64,000 nt of DNA, from the NCBI GenBank assembly GCA_003133245.1, contig PKWM01000048.1, positions 62,001 through 126,000 on the forward strand, given 5' to 3'. This DNA comes from Rhodoferax sp. GTDB taxonomy: Bacteria > Pseudomonadota > Gammaproteobacteria > Burkholderiales > Burkholderiaceae_C. A program made the position numbers and the translations under genes. This document shows positions 40,553 to 50,083 of this stretch, in pieces (the first letter of the stretch is position 1; every line of letters begins with the position of its first letter). The notes beneath the pieces are model-generated. The model had not been told where the DNA came from. It saw only the letters and a list, made by a program, of their open reading frames with translations, and searched no databases.

Positions 40553-42554
40553 CCGGTTGATTGGGCGCGTTGCGGTCATTTTCACCGTCAATTGGCTTAT
40601 GAGGGGCAGGCCTTGCATTTTTCTCAGGTGGCTCCGCCTTGGGTGCTGATTGGAGTGGTGGCATTGGTTTAGCCACAGCCGCAGGTGCGCGCGGTTCGAG
40701 TCGTTGAACGGCCGGTTCCGGTGCAACTCTCGCTGGTGGCGGGATGTGCGGCGCGGGCGGTGCGACTTGCGCGGGCAGAGGCGGCTTGTCCTGCCTGAAG
40801 CGTTGCGGCGCAATGGCTTTGGGTTCGGCCACGCGCGGCACGGGTGCAGGTAAGGGCGCTGCGATGGGTTGTGCGCGCTGCTGAGCAGGCCAGCGTTGAT
40901 CCGGCCTGCCGCGCTGCTCCGGCGGCGTTAACGCTGCCCCTGGTGTAAGCGGCCGCACGACAGGCTGAGGCTGCGTCACGACTTGGGGCGCTGCCGGGCG
41001 CAGCGTTGGCGGCGCTACGGAGGCAGGGTTAAGCACTTTGACCACCGGTGTCGGCGCCGTCGCTGCCGGTTTCAAGTCCCGACGAGCAGCGTCATCGAGT
41101 GGTTTGCCGGGACTCTGCGTGAGTTGGCGTTGTTGCGCCGCAAAACCAACGTGCGCCACAGGCGGCGCAGTGCGGGCGACGACCGGCCGCTCAAACACGT
41201 GAGCGGGAGGACGATCACCTGGAGTTGCTGCGCCGCGCACGCTTTGCGCGGTCGGCGCCAGGTGCGGGGCCACCGCCATCGGTGCGCTGCCAAGCATTTC
41301 GCCGCCGACCCGCACCGCGGCGCGAGACACCGGTTGCGACTGAACAAATGTGCTGGTCGGCACGGCCACCACGGCACCGGGTACGTGCCGGTTGGTGTAC
41401 ACCACATCGGTCACGTTCGTTCTGTTGTAAAAATTGTTGATGACGGTTTTATCGATCACCGTGTTGCTGTGGTTGACGTTCTCGAAATAGCTGCGACTGG
41501 CCGCATAGGAGGGGCGATAAACCTCGCGCGGTGCCAGCGGGAACCAGGCGATACCGCCGACATTGCCGCTGGCAATGGTCAAGCGGAAATTGTCGCCTCC
41601 GACGAACGCCACCAGTGCCGGGGCGTAATAAGCCCGGCTGCGCAGCGGTCCCGGTACCCAGCCCCAAGTGCCGCGCATATTGGTCCAACGGCCGTAATGC
41701 GACACGGCAAAGCCCCAGGGTGCGTCATCGATCCAGGTCCAGCCCCAAGGATCGATCCAGGCCCAATGACCGTCGCGGTAAGGAGCCCAATCGGCGGCCA
41801 CGTAACTCGGAACCCAGACGTTACCGTAGCTCGCGTCAACGCGCCAGGTACCGTTGGCATCCAGATCCTGGTAACCCACCACGTCGCGCGAGACATAACG
41901 CGCAGAAATCGAGTTGTCAAAAGCGTGGTCGCGCTCGGTGGCCCATCGATCAAATTCATCCGGAGCCGGTAGTACAGAAAACTCATGGTCGCGCAAATCA
42001 CTGCCCCGGAAGCGATAGCGCTGTTGAGCTGTGACCACATAAGTGACACCTTCTCCGAGCGCCTCGGCCTGGCCCTGGCTAACCATGACATCGGTGGCAG
42101 CGCCGTCTGGCTCCACCTCAATGCGATAGCTGCCTGCCTGGCGTAGCGTCAGGGCGAGGTTGGGTGTATCGATTTCAAACACGTGATTGGGCGCGAGATA
42201 ACGCAGACGCACGTTCAAGCTGCCCTGCGTCAATTGCAATTGGGTGATTTGGTCGTCGAGATTGAGCAGCGAGACGCTGGTGTTGGCGCTCAGACGGATC
42301 ATGGCACCACCGTCCTGGATTTCAGCACGCGCACCCGACTCCACCCACAGCCGGTCGCCGTTGGTCAGGGGTCGATTGACTGTGGCCTGAACCCAATCAT
42401 TCTCGCCTGCCGGTGAAAAACTCACTGCGCCCGCGGCATAAGCCAGCCGTGCCACGCGTGCCGGTGGGTCGGCGCTGGCTGTGCCGCTGAAGGCCAAGCC
42501 AGCAACAGCCACAACGAAAGCAAAAATCCGAAGACCCAAAGATTTCATTGGCAT
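40527..42554 (-). CDS. FecR-domain / DUF6600 secreted protein
   Basis: 675 aa. Signal peptide (about 1-28, ending GTASA-DPP). A FecR-like beta domain (about 35-170: WVQATVNRPLTNGDRLWVESGARAEIQ, cited in parts) is followed by the aromatic DUF6600 repeat region (YGNVWVPSYVAADWAPYRDG, then DGHWAWIDPWGWTWIDD). The last 250 residues are Pro/Ala/Arg-rich and disordered. Exported, probably periplasmic or cell-surface. FecR proper is an anti-sigma regulator, but no sigma factor gene is adjacent and there is no TonB partner, so a regulatory role is not supported here. Confidence 0.78.
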   Translation of the reverse strand: MPMKSLGLRIFAFVVAVAGLAFSGTASADPPARVARLAYAAGAVSFSPAGENDWVQATVNRPLTNGDRLWVESGARAEIQDGGAMIRLSANTSVSLLNLDDQITQLQLTQGSLNVRLRYLAPNHVFEIDTPNLALTLRQAGSYRIEVEPDGAATDVMVSQGQAEALGEGVTYVVTAQQRYRFRGSDLRDHEFSVLPAPDEFDRWATERDHAFDNSISARYVSRDVVGYQDLDANGTWRVDASYGNVWVPSYVAADWAPYRDGHWAWIDPWGWTWIDDAPWGFAVSHYGRWTNMRGTWGWVPGPLRSRAYYAPALVAFVGGDNFRLTIASGNVGGIAWFPLAPREVYRPSYAASRSYFENVNHSNTVIDKTVINNFYNRTNVTDVVYTNRHVPGAVVAVPTSTFVQSQPVSRAAVRVGGEMLGSAPMAVAPHLAPTAQSVRGAATPGDRPPAHVFERPVVARTAPPVAHVGFAAQQRQLTQSPGKPLDDAARRDLKPAATAPTPVVKVLNPASVAPPTLRPAAPQVVTQPQPVVRPLTPGAALTPPEQRGRPDQRWPAQQRAQPIAAPLPAPVPRVAEPKAIAPQRFRQDKPPLPAQVAPPAPHIPPPARVAPEPAVQRLEPRAPAAVAKPMPPLQSAPKAEPPEKNARPAPHKPIDGENDRNAPNQPDENRRQFR

Positions 42555-42762
42555 GACGATTCCTTATGAAAAAACGCAGCAGACACCGGTTGCGATGCAG
42601 CCTTAACGCGGCACATGCCCGATTCGACAGCACCCATTACGTTCTGTTGCAATAGCGTGGCCCACGCCTATGCCGCGCCATGCTCATCGTCCGTGCGCGA
42701 GCGCACTCAGCGTCAACGCGCCAGGTCGCAGCTACCTTTTGTCGGCCCCGATTGCGTTCTAC

Positions 42763-43854
42763 TCAAGTCTCTTTTGAAATCTTGATGGCCGGAAACTTGG
42801 AAGAAAAGTCTTTATTTTTGGCCGCAATCGACACCGCCACCTTGCGCGCCACCGCACGGTAAATGCCCGCCACCTCGCTGTCGGGAGCCGACACCACGGT
42901 CGGTTTGCCAGTATCAGCCTGCAAGCGAATCTGCATGTCCAGCGGCAAGGCACCCAGGTAATCCATGGCGTATTCAGCGGCCATCTTCTTGCCGCCATCA
43001 GCGCCAAAAATGTGCTCGACATGGCCGCAGTTGCTGCACACATGCACGGCCATATTTTCCACAATGCCCAAAATCGGCACGCCCACTTTCTCGAACATCT
43101 TGATGCCTTTCCTGGCGTCCAGCAGCGCGATATCCTGCGGCGTCGTCACGATCACCGCGCCGGTCATTGGCACGCGCTGACTAAGCGTGAGTTGAATGTC
43201 TCCGGTGCCGGGCGGCAGATCGACGATCAGGTAATCCAGATCGCGCCAGTTGGTCTGGCGCAGCAACTGTTCAAGCGCCTGCGTTGCCATCGGGCCGCGC
43301 CAGATCATCGCTTCATCTTGCGCCACCAAAAAACCGATCGACATGACCTGCACACCGTAGTTCTCCAGCGGATCCATGGTTTTCCCGTCGGTACTCTCCG
43401 GTCTGCCATTGATGCCCATCATCATAGGAATGCTCGGGCCGTAAATATCGGCATCGAGCAGGCCCACACTGGCGCCCTCGGCGGCCAGCGCCAGCGCCAG
43501 ATTGACGGCGGTGGTGCTCTTGCCAACGCCGCCCTTGCCGGAGGCCACCGCCACAATGTTCTTTACCTTGGGCAGCAGTTGCACGCCGCGCTGCACCGCG
43601 TGCGCTGTGATTTTCATGTTCACGTTGACCGACACATTACCGACACCGGCAACGCCCTTGGCGGCGGCGATCAGCGCCTTGCGAAAACCGGGAATCTGGC
43701 TTTTGGCGGGGTAGCCCAGCTCAATGTCAAAAGCCACATCACCCCCCGTGAGGGTCAAGTTTCTGATGGCTTTGGACGCGACGAAATCGCGCCCGGTATT
43801 GGGATCAACCACACTCTTGAGTGCATCCATCAAAGTCTGTTCTGTCACTGTCAT
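42763..43854 (-). CDS. Mrp/ApbC-type iron-sulfur carrier ATPase
   Basis: 363 aa. N-terminal MIP18-like domain (1-85), then the P-loop ATPase with the deviant Walker A GKGGVGKST at 106-114 and YLIVDLPPGTGD. The paired cysteines CSNCG near residue 270 are the cluster-bridging CxxC of the family. Mrp/ApbC carries 4Fe-4S clusters to apo-enzymes. AAGGAG lies just upstream of the start. It stands alone between divergent or spaced neighbours; a housekeeping gene with no anomalies. Confidence 0.92.
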   Translation of the reverse strand: MTVTEQTLMDALKSVVDPNTGRDFVASKAIRNLTLTGGDVAFDIELGYPAKSQIPGFRKALIAAAKGVAGVGNVSVNVNMKITAHAVQRGVQLLPKVKNIVAVASGKGGVGKSTTAVNLALALAAEGASVGLLDADIYGPSIPMMMGINGRPESTDGKTMDPLENYGVQVMSIGFLVAQDEAMIWRGPMATQALEQLLRQTNWRDLDYLIVDLPPGTGDIQLTLSQRVPMTGAVIVTTPQDIALLDARKGIKMFEKVGVPILGIVENMAVHVCSNCGHVEHIFGADGGKKMAAEYAMDYLGALPLDMQIRLQADTGKPTVVSAPDSEVAGIYRAVARKVAVSIAAKNKDFSSKFPAIKISKET

Positions 43855-43966
43855 TTATTTCTCCTTAAGGGGCTAGTTTAGCGGCGACTGTTTTAACCTT
43901 GCCGGCAAGGGTGAATCAGGGTTTCCACCGTCACCGGAAGTGCCATCGCCGGTTGATAATGTTCGC

Positions 43967-45250
43967 ATGCCAACCGCAGCACCCTCACCGCACAGCACCG
44001 CGCTCTTGCTCACTGGCGGCGGGGCCCGTGCCGCTTACCAGGTCGGCGTGCTCGAAGCCATTGCCGACATCCGTAAAGCAGCCGGTGCGCTGAACCAACC
44101 CAACCCATTTCCCATTATCACCGGCACCTCGGCGGGGGCTGTCAACGCCGCCGCCTTGGCCTGTGGCGCCGATGATTTTGATGCCACCGTGCGACGCATT
44201 GCCAAGGTCTGGAAAAATATTCATGCCGATCAAGTCTATCGATCTGATTCTTTCAGCATGCTGCGCTCGGGCGCGACCCTGGTTGGCCTGCTGGCGCTGG
44301 GTTGGCTGATGGCAAGTTGGCGTCACAAAAAGCCAAAATCGTTACTGGACAATGCGCCGCTGGGTGAGTTGCTCAGTCAAATCGTCCCGCTCAAGCGCTT
44401 GCCTTATCTGATCCGCAAAGGCCACTTGCAAGCGCTGGCGATCACCGCCTCAAACTACAACACGGGCGAGCACATCACTTTTTTTCAAGGCAACAAGCGC
44501 ATCCTGCCCTGGGTTCGTTCGCAGCGCCGTTCGGTGCGCGATCACATCACACGCGCCCACCTGTTGGCATCCTCGGCGATTCCCTTTGTCTTTCCGGCGA
44601 TGGCGCTCAAGCTCGACGGACAGACCCAGTATTTCGGGGACGGCTCGATGCGGCATTCGGCACCGGTGGCGGGCGCGATTCATTTAGGGGCGACGCGGAT
44701 TTTGGTGGTTGGCGCTGGGCGCATGCATGAGCCCAAAGGCGAACCCCCTCCGGACGGCAATGGCCACTATCCATCGCTGGCGCAGATCGCCGGGCACACC
44801 CTCTCCAATATCTTTCTGGACGCCTTGGCGGTGGATGTGGAACGGCTGCGCCGCATCAACCACACTCTCACACTGGTGCCGCCCGAGTACCGCGACGCCA
44901 GTACGCTGCGGCCGGTGGAGTTGCTGATGATAGCGCCCTCGCAGCGGCTCGACGCCATTGCCGCGCGTCATGTCGATGAGTTACCGCCGGCCGTGCGAAC
45001 CATGCTCGGCGGCGTTGGTGTGTCGTCCGCTAAAGCCGACGTCAAAGGCGGCGCACTGGCGAGCTATTTGCTGTTTGAAAACGGCTACACACAGGAACTG
45101 ATGGCGCTGGGCTATGCCGATGCAATGCGACAGCGCGCTGAAGTCTGCACGTTCTTTCACTGGCATGATCCAGAATCAGGTGCCACCGCGACGACAATTG
45201 CGCCCCAGAGAGCGAACGAGCGACGCCGTGACCCGATGCGCTTTCGGTAA
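43967..45250 (+). CDS. Patatin-like phospholipase
   Basis: 427 aa from the ATG at 43967; a GTG at 43940 is possible. Catalytic dyad S55 in GTSAG and D225 in FGDGSMRHSAP, with the oxyanion loop GGGARAAYQVGVL at 17-29. A hydrophobic stretch at about 103-117 (ATLVGLLALGWLMA) may attach it to the membrane. Patatins hydrolyse acyl chains from phospholipids. No signal peptide, so the active site should be cytosolic. The nearest operon partner, bactofilin, is 105 bp downstream with a palindrome in between. Confidence 0.87.
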   Translation: MPTAAPSPHSTALLLTGGGARAAYQVGVLEAIADIRKAAGALNQPNPFPIITGTSAGAVNAAALACGADDFDATVRRIAKVWKNIHADQVYRSDSFSMLRSGATLVGLLALGWLMASWRHKKPKSLLDNAPLGELLSQIVPLKRLPYLIRKGHLQALAITASNYNTGEHITFFQGNKRILPWVRSQRRSVRDHITRAHLLASSAIPFVFPAMALKLDGQTQYFGDGSMRHSAPVAGAIHLGATRILVVGAGRMHEPKGEPPPDGNGHYPSLAQIAGHTLSNIFLDALAVDVERLRRINHTLTLVPPEYRDASTLRPVELLMIAPSQRLDAIAARHVDELPPAVRTMLGGVGVSSAKADVKGGALASYLLFENGYTQELMALGYADAMRQRAEVCTFFHWHDPESGATATTIAPQRANERRRDPMRFR

Positions 45251-45284
45251 GCAGATCAAGGCGCGGGGCGGGATTTATTTTGTT

Positions 45285-45304
45285 ACCGGTTTTGCAAAAC
45301 TGGT
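45285..45304. promoter_or_regulatory. 20-bp palindrome upstream of bactofilin
   Basis: ACCGGTTTTGCAAAACTGGT is a palindrome with a single mismatched pair and no loop, as in a dimeric-protein operator rather than a terminator. It starts 35 bp after the patatin stop and ends 51 bp before the bactofilin start. The bound factor is unknown. Confidence 0.45.
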
Positions 45305-45354
45305 GGAGACTTTTTGAGACCGAGTCCGTACCATGAACTTTTTTAAGGACTCAC

Positions 45355-45867
45355 ATGGCCATCTCTCCTCACTTCTTCAACAAGCGCGAAACCGAACTCT
45401 CCTCGGCACGCCGCACCATTCCCGCGCCAGGCATCGAGCCGAGCGCAGTGCCGACGGTGGCCATTCCCGTCCATGTCATCCCGCTGGAGACGCAAGGTGG
45501 CAGCAAGCTGACGGTGGGGCCCAATATCAAACTCAAAGGAGTGGAAATTACCGATTGCGACACCCTGCTGGTCGAAGGCCTGGTGGAGGCGACCATGGAT
45601 TCTCGGGTGATCCAGATTTCGGAACGGGGTGCTTTCAAGGGTTCAGCCGAGATCGACATTGCCGAGATTCATGGCCAGTTCGATGGCAACCTGACGGTGC
45701 GCCAGAAATTGACGATCTATGCCACCGGCAAAGTCACAGGCAAGATTCGCTACGGCAAGATAGTGATCGAAGAGGGCGGTCAGCTCACTGGTGAAATCCA
45801 GTTCGGTGCCATGCAGGTTGCCAGAACCGGTGGTCTGGAGAAACCGGTCTTGTCAGTGGCCAGGTAA
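45355..45867 (+). CDS. Bactofilin-family polymer-forming cytoskeletal protein
   Basis: 170 aa. The DUF583/bactofilin beta-helix core runs from about residue 48 (GGSKLTVGPNIKLKGVEITD) to 155, with the repeating pattern TLLVEGLVEATM, FKGSAEIDIAEIHGQFDGNL, IYATGKVTGKIRYGKIVIEEGG (in parts). Bactofilins polymerise without nucleotide into filaments beneath the inner membrane and position cell-wall or stalk machinery. The N-terminal 45 residues are unstructured. AAGGACTCAC precedes the ATG. No M23 peptidase gene, a frequent partner, is adjacent. Confidence 0.87.
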   Translation: MAISPHFFNKRETELSSARRTIPAPGIEPSAVPTVAIPVHVIPLETQGGSKLTVGPNIKLKGVEITDCDTLLVEGLVEATMDSRVIQISERGAFKGSAEIDIAEIHGQFDGNLTVRQKLTIYATGKVTGKIRYGKIVIEEGGQLTGEIQFGAMQVARTGGLEKPVLSVAR

Positions 45868-45908
45868 GTCCGGCGTTCGGTGATGCCCATCGAACGCCCA
45901 TCGGCTGA

Positions 45909-46973
45909 CTATTGGAGTGCTTCGTTGAATTTCTTCTTGATGCTATTACCCTGAGCCTGAATATAGTCGTAATCAACCTCGATGACTTTCAGACTATTAA
46001 AGTCCGGGCTACCCTTGGGCGCAGCCACATCCGAGCGAGCTGCATAGCCACCAGACTTGGGAAATATCTCTTGAACTTCCTTGGTCAGCATGAAGGTCGC
46101 AAATAGCTTGGCAGCATTGGGATGGGGTGAACCCTTGACCACAGAAGTCGGTGACGGTATCACAAAGACGCCATCAGCAGGATAGAGGGTGAGCACATCA
46201 TGGCCAGCCGCGCGGTCGTCAGCGGCGTAAGAGTCCAGTGCCCCCACCGCAATCAGCCGCTCGCCTTTCTTGATCATGTCCGATACCTGCTCATTGCCCT
46301 GAACGACCATGATGTCATTCTTGCGCAGACCTTGGTAAAAAGACCAACCCCGCTCTTTTGACATCATGCCCACAACAGAAACCTGTAGTGACGTGAAAGA
46401 GGGGTCAGTCATGACCATCTTGCCCTTGTATTTTGGATTAAGGAGATCGCTCCAGGTTTTGGGTCGATCAGCCGCCGCAACCTTGTCGGCGCGCAGGTAA
46501 ATGGTCATGACATTGAGGCGCTGAGCGACAAAGAAACCCTTGGTATCTTTGGCAGAAGCGGGCAAATTGTCAATCCCAAGCGGCTTGAAGGACACGAACA
46601 GGCCTTTTGCTGCCATCTGGGTGGCGGCGGCCGGGTCGGAATGGGTTAGCACGTCAGTGGCCACCATACCGGCTTCAATCTCCTGATTGAATCGGCGCAG
46701 GATTGCCGAGCCGCCCGAGCGAAAAAGCTCGACTTTGATTCCTGTTTTTTTCTCAAAAAGGTTGGCAATCTCCTGCGCCTGCCTGATCGGGGTGGAGGTA
46801 TACCAAATCACCTTGCCCTCTTTTTTGGCGGCGGCTTCATTTACCGAGTCGGCAGCCAGCACTGGAGCAGAGAACGCTGTGACCCCCAGCACAAGCGCAG
46901 CGATGGGAGCAAAAATCATGCTGCGCCGAGACTTGACATGAACTGAGGCATTCGTCGGGATATTTTGGAACAT
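45909..46973 (-). CDS. ABC transporter substrate-binding protein, iron/polyamine-like type
   Basis: 354 aa with AGGAGA seven bases before the ATG. Long signal peptide (cleaved after PVLA at about 40). Mature start KKEGKVIWYTSTPIRQAQEIANLFEKKTGIKVE (quoted in parts) and YLRADKVAAADRPKTWSDLLNPKYKGKMVMTDP-type sequence are typical of FbpA/FutA/PhnS-like binding proteins. It captures Fe3+ or a related ligand in the periplasm. The gene is last in its operon, after ATPase and permease. The exact ligand is not certain because the family also includes 2-aminoethylphosphonate binders. Confidence 0.82.
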   Translation of the reverse strand: MFQNIPTNASVHVKSRRSMIFAPIAALVLGVTAFSAPVLAADSVNEAAAKKEGKVIWYTSTPIRQAQEIANLFEKKTGIKVELFRSGGSAILRRFNQEIEAGMVATDVLTHSDPAAATQMAAKGLFVSFKPLGIDNLPASAKDTKGFFVAQRLNVMTIYLRADKVAAADRPKTWSDLLNPKYKGKMVMTDPSFTSLQVSVVGMMSKERGWSFYQGLRKNDIMVVQGNEQVSDMIKKGERLIAVGALDSYAADDRAAGHDVLTLYPADGVFVIPSPTSVVKGSPHPNAAKLFATFMLTKEVQEIFPKSGGYAARSDVAAPKGSPDFNSLKVIEVDYDYIQAQGNSIKKKFNEALQ

Positions 46974-47014
46974 TGTGTCTCCTGGTTAATGGGTGATGCT
47001 TAGGCCATAGAAAT

Positions 47015-48100
47015 TCAAGCTTGCAAAAAAATCGATATGGTGTCTGGATCAATGACCAGTGCGACCGAGTCACCCACCTTCGTTTTATCCATGGGATGCG
47101 TCTGAACCCGGATTTCCTCGCCCGAGGACAATAGCACGAAAAGTTCTGACAGATTGCCCATAAAGGTCTTGGATGCAACAGTCCCGAGCAACTGCCGAGC
47201 GCCTGCTAGGACTGGCTCCAGGCGAATGTTCTCAGGCCGCACAATAAGCTCCACTTCGGCAACACCAGTGAGACCGGCGGGAGCCGACACCTGAAAACTT
47301 AAACCACTCGGAAATATCAAAGTTGCCTGACCGCCCTCAACCGGCGTTGCTTGCACCTTAAAGACATTCATCAAGCCCATGAAATCAGCCACTCGGCGGC
47401 TGGCCGGCTTCTCATAGACTTCAAAGGGGGTGCCGATCTGCTCAACCTCGCCCTGGTGCATCACAACGATTTGATCGGACAGGGCCAAGGCCTCTGCCTG
47501 GTCGTGGGTCACATAGACAAAGGTGATGCCGGTGCGCCGTTGCAGCGCCTTGAGCTCAATGCGCATCTTCTCGCGCAGCTTGGCATCAAGGTTGCTCAAC
47601 GGTTCATCAAGCAGAAGAATATCGGGCTCAACCACAAGACTTCTGGCCAGTGCCACCCGTTGCTGTTGGCCGCCACTGAGTTCATTGGGAAAGCGTTTTT
47701 CATAACCGCCCAGATTGACCTGGGACAGCGCTTGCTCAACCTTTTGGCGCACGGTTGCTGCATCCATGCGTCTGATATTGAGTCCAAAAGCGACGTTTTC
47801 ATAGACCGTCTTGTGCGGCCAAATCGCATAATTCTGAAAGACCATTCCCATACCGCGTGACTCCGGAGGGACAACCTTCTGCGCCGAGGAGACTTGGCGC
47901 TCACCCACCAGAATCTCTCCGTGGTCGGGTGTGATGTAACCCGCAATCAAGCGCAGGGTTGTGGTCTTGCCGCAGCCGCTTGGGCCGAGCAGGGTCAAAA
48001 AGGTTCCGTCAGGTACGGCAATATTGACGTTCTTGACGGCGGGCTTGTCAGAAGCGTCACCGTAGGATTTGGAAAGATTGCGAATGGTAATTCCGGCCAT
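47015..48100 (-). CDS. ABC transporter ATP-binding protein, FbpC/PotA-like
   Basis: 361 aa from the ATG at 48100 (MAGITIRNLSKSYG); the frame to 48160 is upstream noise. Walker A GPSGCGKTT, Q-loop, signature LSGGQQQRVALARS and Walker B ILLLDEPLSNLDAK are complete. A C-terminal TOBE domain (about 280-355) follows as in iron, spermidine and phosphonate importers. It powers the permease encoded 14 bp upstream. Confidence 0.9.
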   Translation of the reverse strand: MAGITIRNLSKSYGDASDKPAVKNVNIAVPDGTFLTLLGPSGCGKTTTLRLIAGYITPDHGEILVGERQVSSAQKVVPPESRGMGMVFQNYAIWPHKTVYENVAFGLNIRRMDAATVRQKVEQALSQVNLGGYEKRFPNELSGGQQQRVALARSLVVEPDILLLDEPLSNLDAKLREKMRIELKALQRRTGITFVYVTHDQAEALALSDQIVVMHQGEVEQIGTPFEVYEKPASRRVADFMGLMNVFKVQATPVEGGQATLIFPSGLSFQVSAPAGLTGVAEVELIVRPENIRLEPVLAGARQLLGTVASKTFMGNLSELFVLLSSGEEIRVQTHPMDKTKVGDSVALVIDPDTISIFLQA

Positions 48101-48114
48101 GTCAGGGTTCCCGT

Positions 48115-49779
48115 CTAAATTTTTCGAATACGGCCACCGCCAACGCGGTAGGCCAGCCACATGGCAAAGCTGATGATGAGCATATTGATCATGGCTAAAG
48201 CCGCAACCGGTTCGGTGTAACCGGTTTCATACAGGTTATAGACCGCCACGGCCAGGGTCATGGTTTTTGAGCTGAACAAAAGAATGGAGGCGCTCAGCTC
48301 TTGCACCACCGGCACAAAGACCAGCAGCCATCCCGCAAAAAGCCCGGGCCGAATCAGCGGGAAAGTTATCTGGCGCATAACCTGGGACCATTTCGCCCCT
48401 AGGATCTGGGCACTCTCTTCAAGCGATGGATCAATCTGTCTCAAAGCAGAATTGCTGGAACGAACCGCCAGCGGAATATAACGACCCACATAGGCAAGCA
48501 AGAGAATGCTCAAGGTTCCGTACAGCGCCAACGGCATGTGAAGCCAGAACCGGATCAAGGCCACGGCCATCACGATTCCCGGCAGCCCCAACGGAATCAG
48601 GGCAGCGTAGTCCAGCGCTTTGCGCCCCGGCAGCCGGGTGCGCAAGTCGATCCAGCTGACCAGCCCACCAATCACCACTGCCAGCGAGGCTGCCAGCGTC
48701 GCCAGAAATAAACTGTTGACGATGGCACGCCGTGTGACGTCGTATTCGAACAGGATAAAGTGGTAGTGCTTGAGCGTGAGCCCCTTCCAGAAATCCAGTC
48801 CCCAGGAGCCCGACAAGGACACAGCTGTCAGGGTACCGAAGGGTGCAATGATGGCCACCAAAAATATCAGAACGCCAAAGCCAAACAACAGCCAGCGCCA
48901 GGGACCCAGATCGAGAAGCTGGGGTCGGGAACCCTTGCCGCCCAACGTAACAAATGATCGCCTGGCCAGATAACTGCGCTGCAGGTAGAGCGCCGCCATC
49001 GTGATCACCACAAATACTAGGGACAAGGCCGCTGCCAGGCCGTACTCGGGCGGGTAATCAAAGAGCGAATAGATACGGGTTGGCAGAGTCACGATCCGGG
49101 CCGGCAACCCGATGATGGCCTGCGAGCCGAAAAGGGCAATGGCATTCACAAACGCCAGCAAGGTTCCAGACAGAACTGCCGGGGCGACCAGCGGCGCGGT
49201 GATGCTAAGCGCCGTGCGAAGTTTTCCAGCGCCCAGAATCTGGGCCGCCTCTTCATATGAGGCATCGACCGACTCCAGCGCGCTTCGGGCGAGCAAAAAG
49301 ACAAACGGAAAAGTGTGTAGCACGGTGACCAGGACCAACCCTGCCATGGAGAATATGTTGAAGGTCAGTGCAGGTAGTCCCAGGACATCCCTGAAGAAGA
49401 CGTTCAGGACCCCCGCATTGGGGCTAAATAAATCGACAAAAGCAATTGCAGTCAGAAAGGGTGGTGCCAGGTAAGAAAGCGTGGCAGTGGCAGTAATCAA
49501 ACCCTTGCCTGGCATGTTGGTGCGAGCGACTGCCCAGGCCAAAGGCAGGCCGATAAAGATGCTCATAAATCCTGTCCACGCTCCCAGTTCGAGGGAGTGC
49601 CACAAAGGCAAGAGGTAAAGACTACTGGAAAAAGCCTCTTTGAAATAGCGAAACGTGAGTCCAGATTCGTCCCAGAAGCTTGAAACCAGCAGGGAGCCCA
49701 CTGGCATCGCGACCAAAACCACCAGGCAGAAAATCGTCAGCCCGAGGATTAATCGGTCAACTCGAAAGGCTTGTTTCAT
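48115..49779 (-). CDS. ABC transporter permease, FbpB-like fused two-domain type
   Basis: 554 aa, twelve predicted helices in two halves of six, each with an EAA-type loop (SYEEAAQILGAGKLRTALS and SLEESAQILGAKWSQVMRQ). A fused permease is typical of FbpB/ThiP-like iron and thiamine importers. The two loops contact two copies of the ATPase. It is the first gene of the operon; a 304-bp region upstream presumably carries the promoter. I do not see a clear Fur box. Confidence 0.9.
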   Translation of the reverse strand: MKQAFRVDRLILGLTIFCLVVLVAMPVGSLLVSSFWDESGLTFRYFKEAFSSSLYLLPLWHSLELGAWTGFMSIFIGLPLAWAVARTNMPGKGLITATATLSYLAPPFLTAIAFVDLFSPNAGVLNVFFRDVLGLPALTFNIFSMAGLVLVTVLHTFPFVFLLARSALESVDASYEEAAQILGAGKLRTALSITAPLVAPAVLSGTLLAFVNAIALFGSQAIIGLPARIVTLPTRIYSLFDYPPEYGLAAALSLVFVVITMAALYLQRSYLARRSFVTLGGKGSRPQLLDLGPWRWLLFGFGVLIFLVAIIAPFGTLTAVSLSGSWGLDFWKGLTLKHYHFILFEYDVTRRAIVNSLFLATLAASLAVVIGGLVSWIDLRTRLPGRKALDYAALIPLGLPGIVMAVALIRFWLHMPLALYGTLSILLLAYVGRYIPLAVRSSNSALRQIDPSLEESAQILGAKWSQVMRQITFPLIRPGLFAGWLLVFVPVVQELSASILLFSSKTMTLAVAVYNLYETGYTEPVAALAMINMLIISFAMWLAYRVGGGRIRKI

Positions 49780-50083
49780 TTATAAATCATCACTTTGGTA
49801 TGGGCACCGACGCGCAATTGGCCCAAATACCGACGTTCGGCCAGCTCATATCGAGCTGCGAAATGGCGGTTACTGAAATTGTTTTGGAGCCCCGCAACAG
49901 GGTGAACGAAATCACGACACAGGGTTTAATGACGGTTCGTTGCCAACGGGCTAGGTCTAGCGTCTTTATGATAACCGAGTTCGAACCAATTCAGACTTGA
50001 TACATACCCCACGGACAGGCCTTCGTCTAGACTCTGAACTGTACCCAACCCATCAAAATCCATCACATGAGCCCTTCCCGACT
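49780..50083. other. Intergenic region between divergent ABC importer and rarD
   Basis: 304 bp that should hold the promoters of both divergent units. No repeat, RNA gene or hairpin stands out; the stretch at 49950-50010 is less GC-rich than its surroundings. I can not assign -35/-10 pairs with confidence. Confidence 0.5.
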
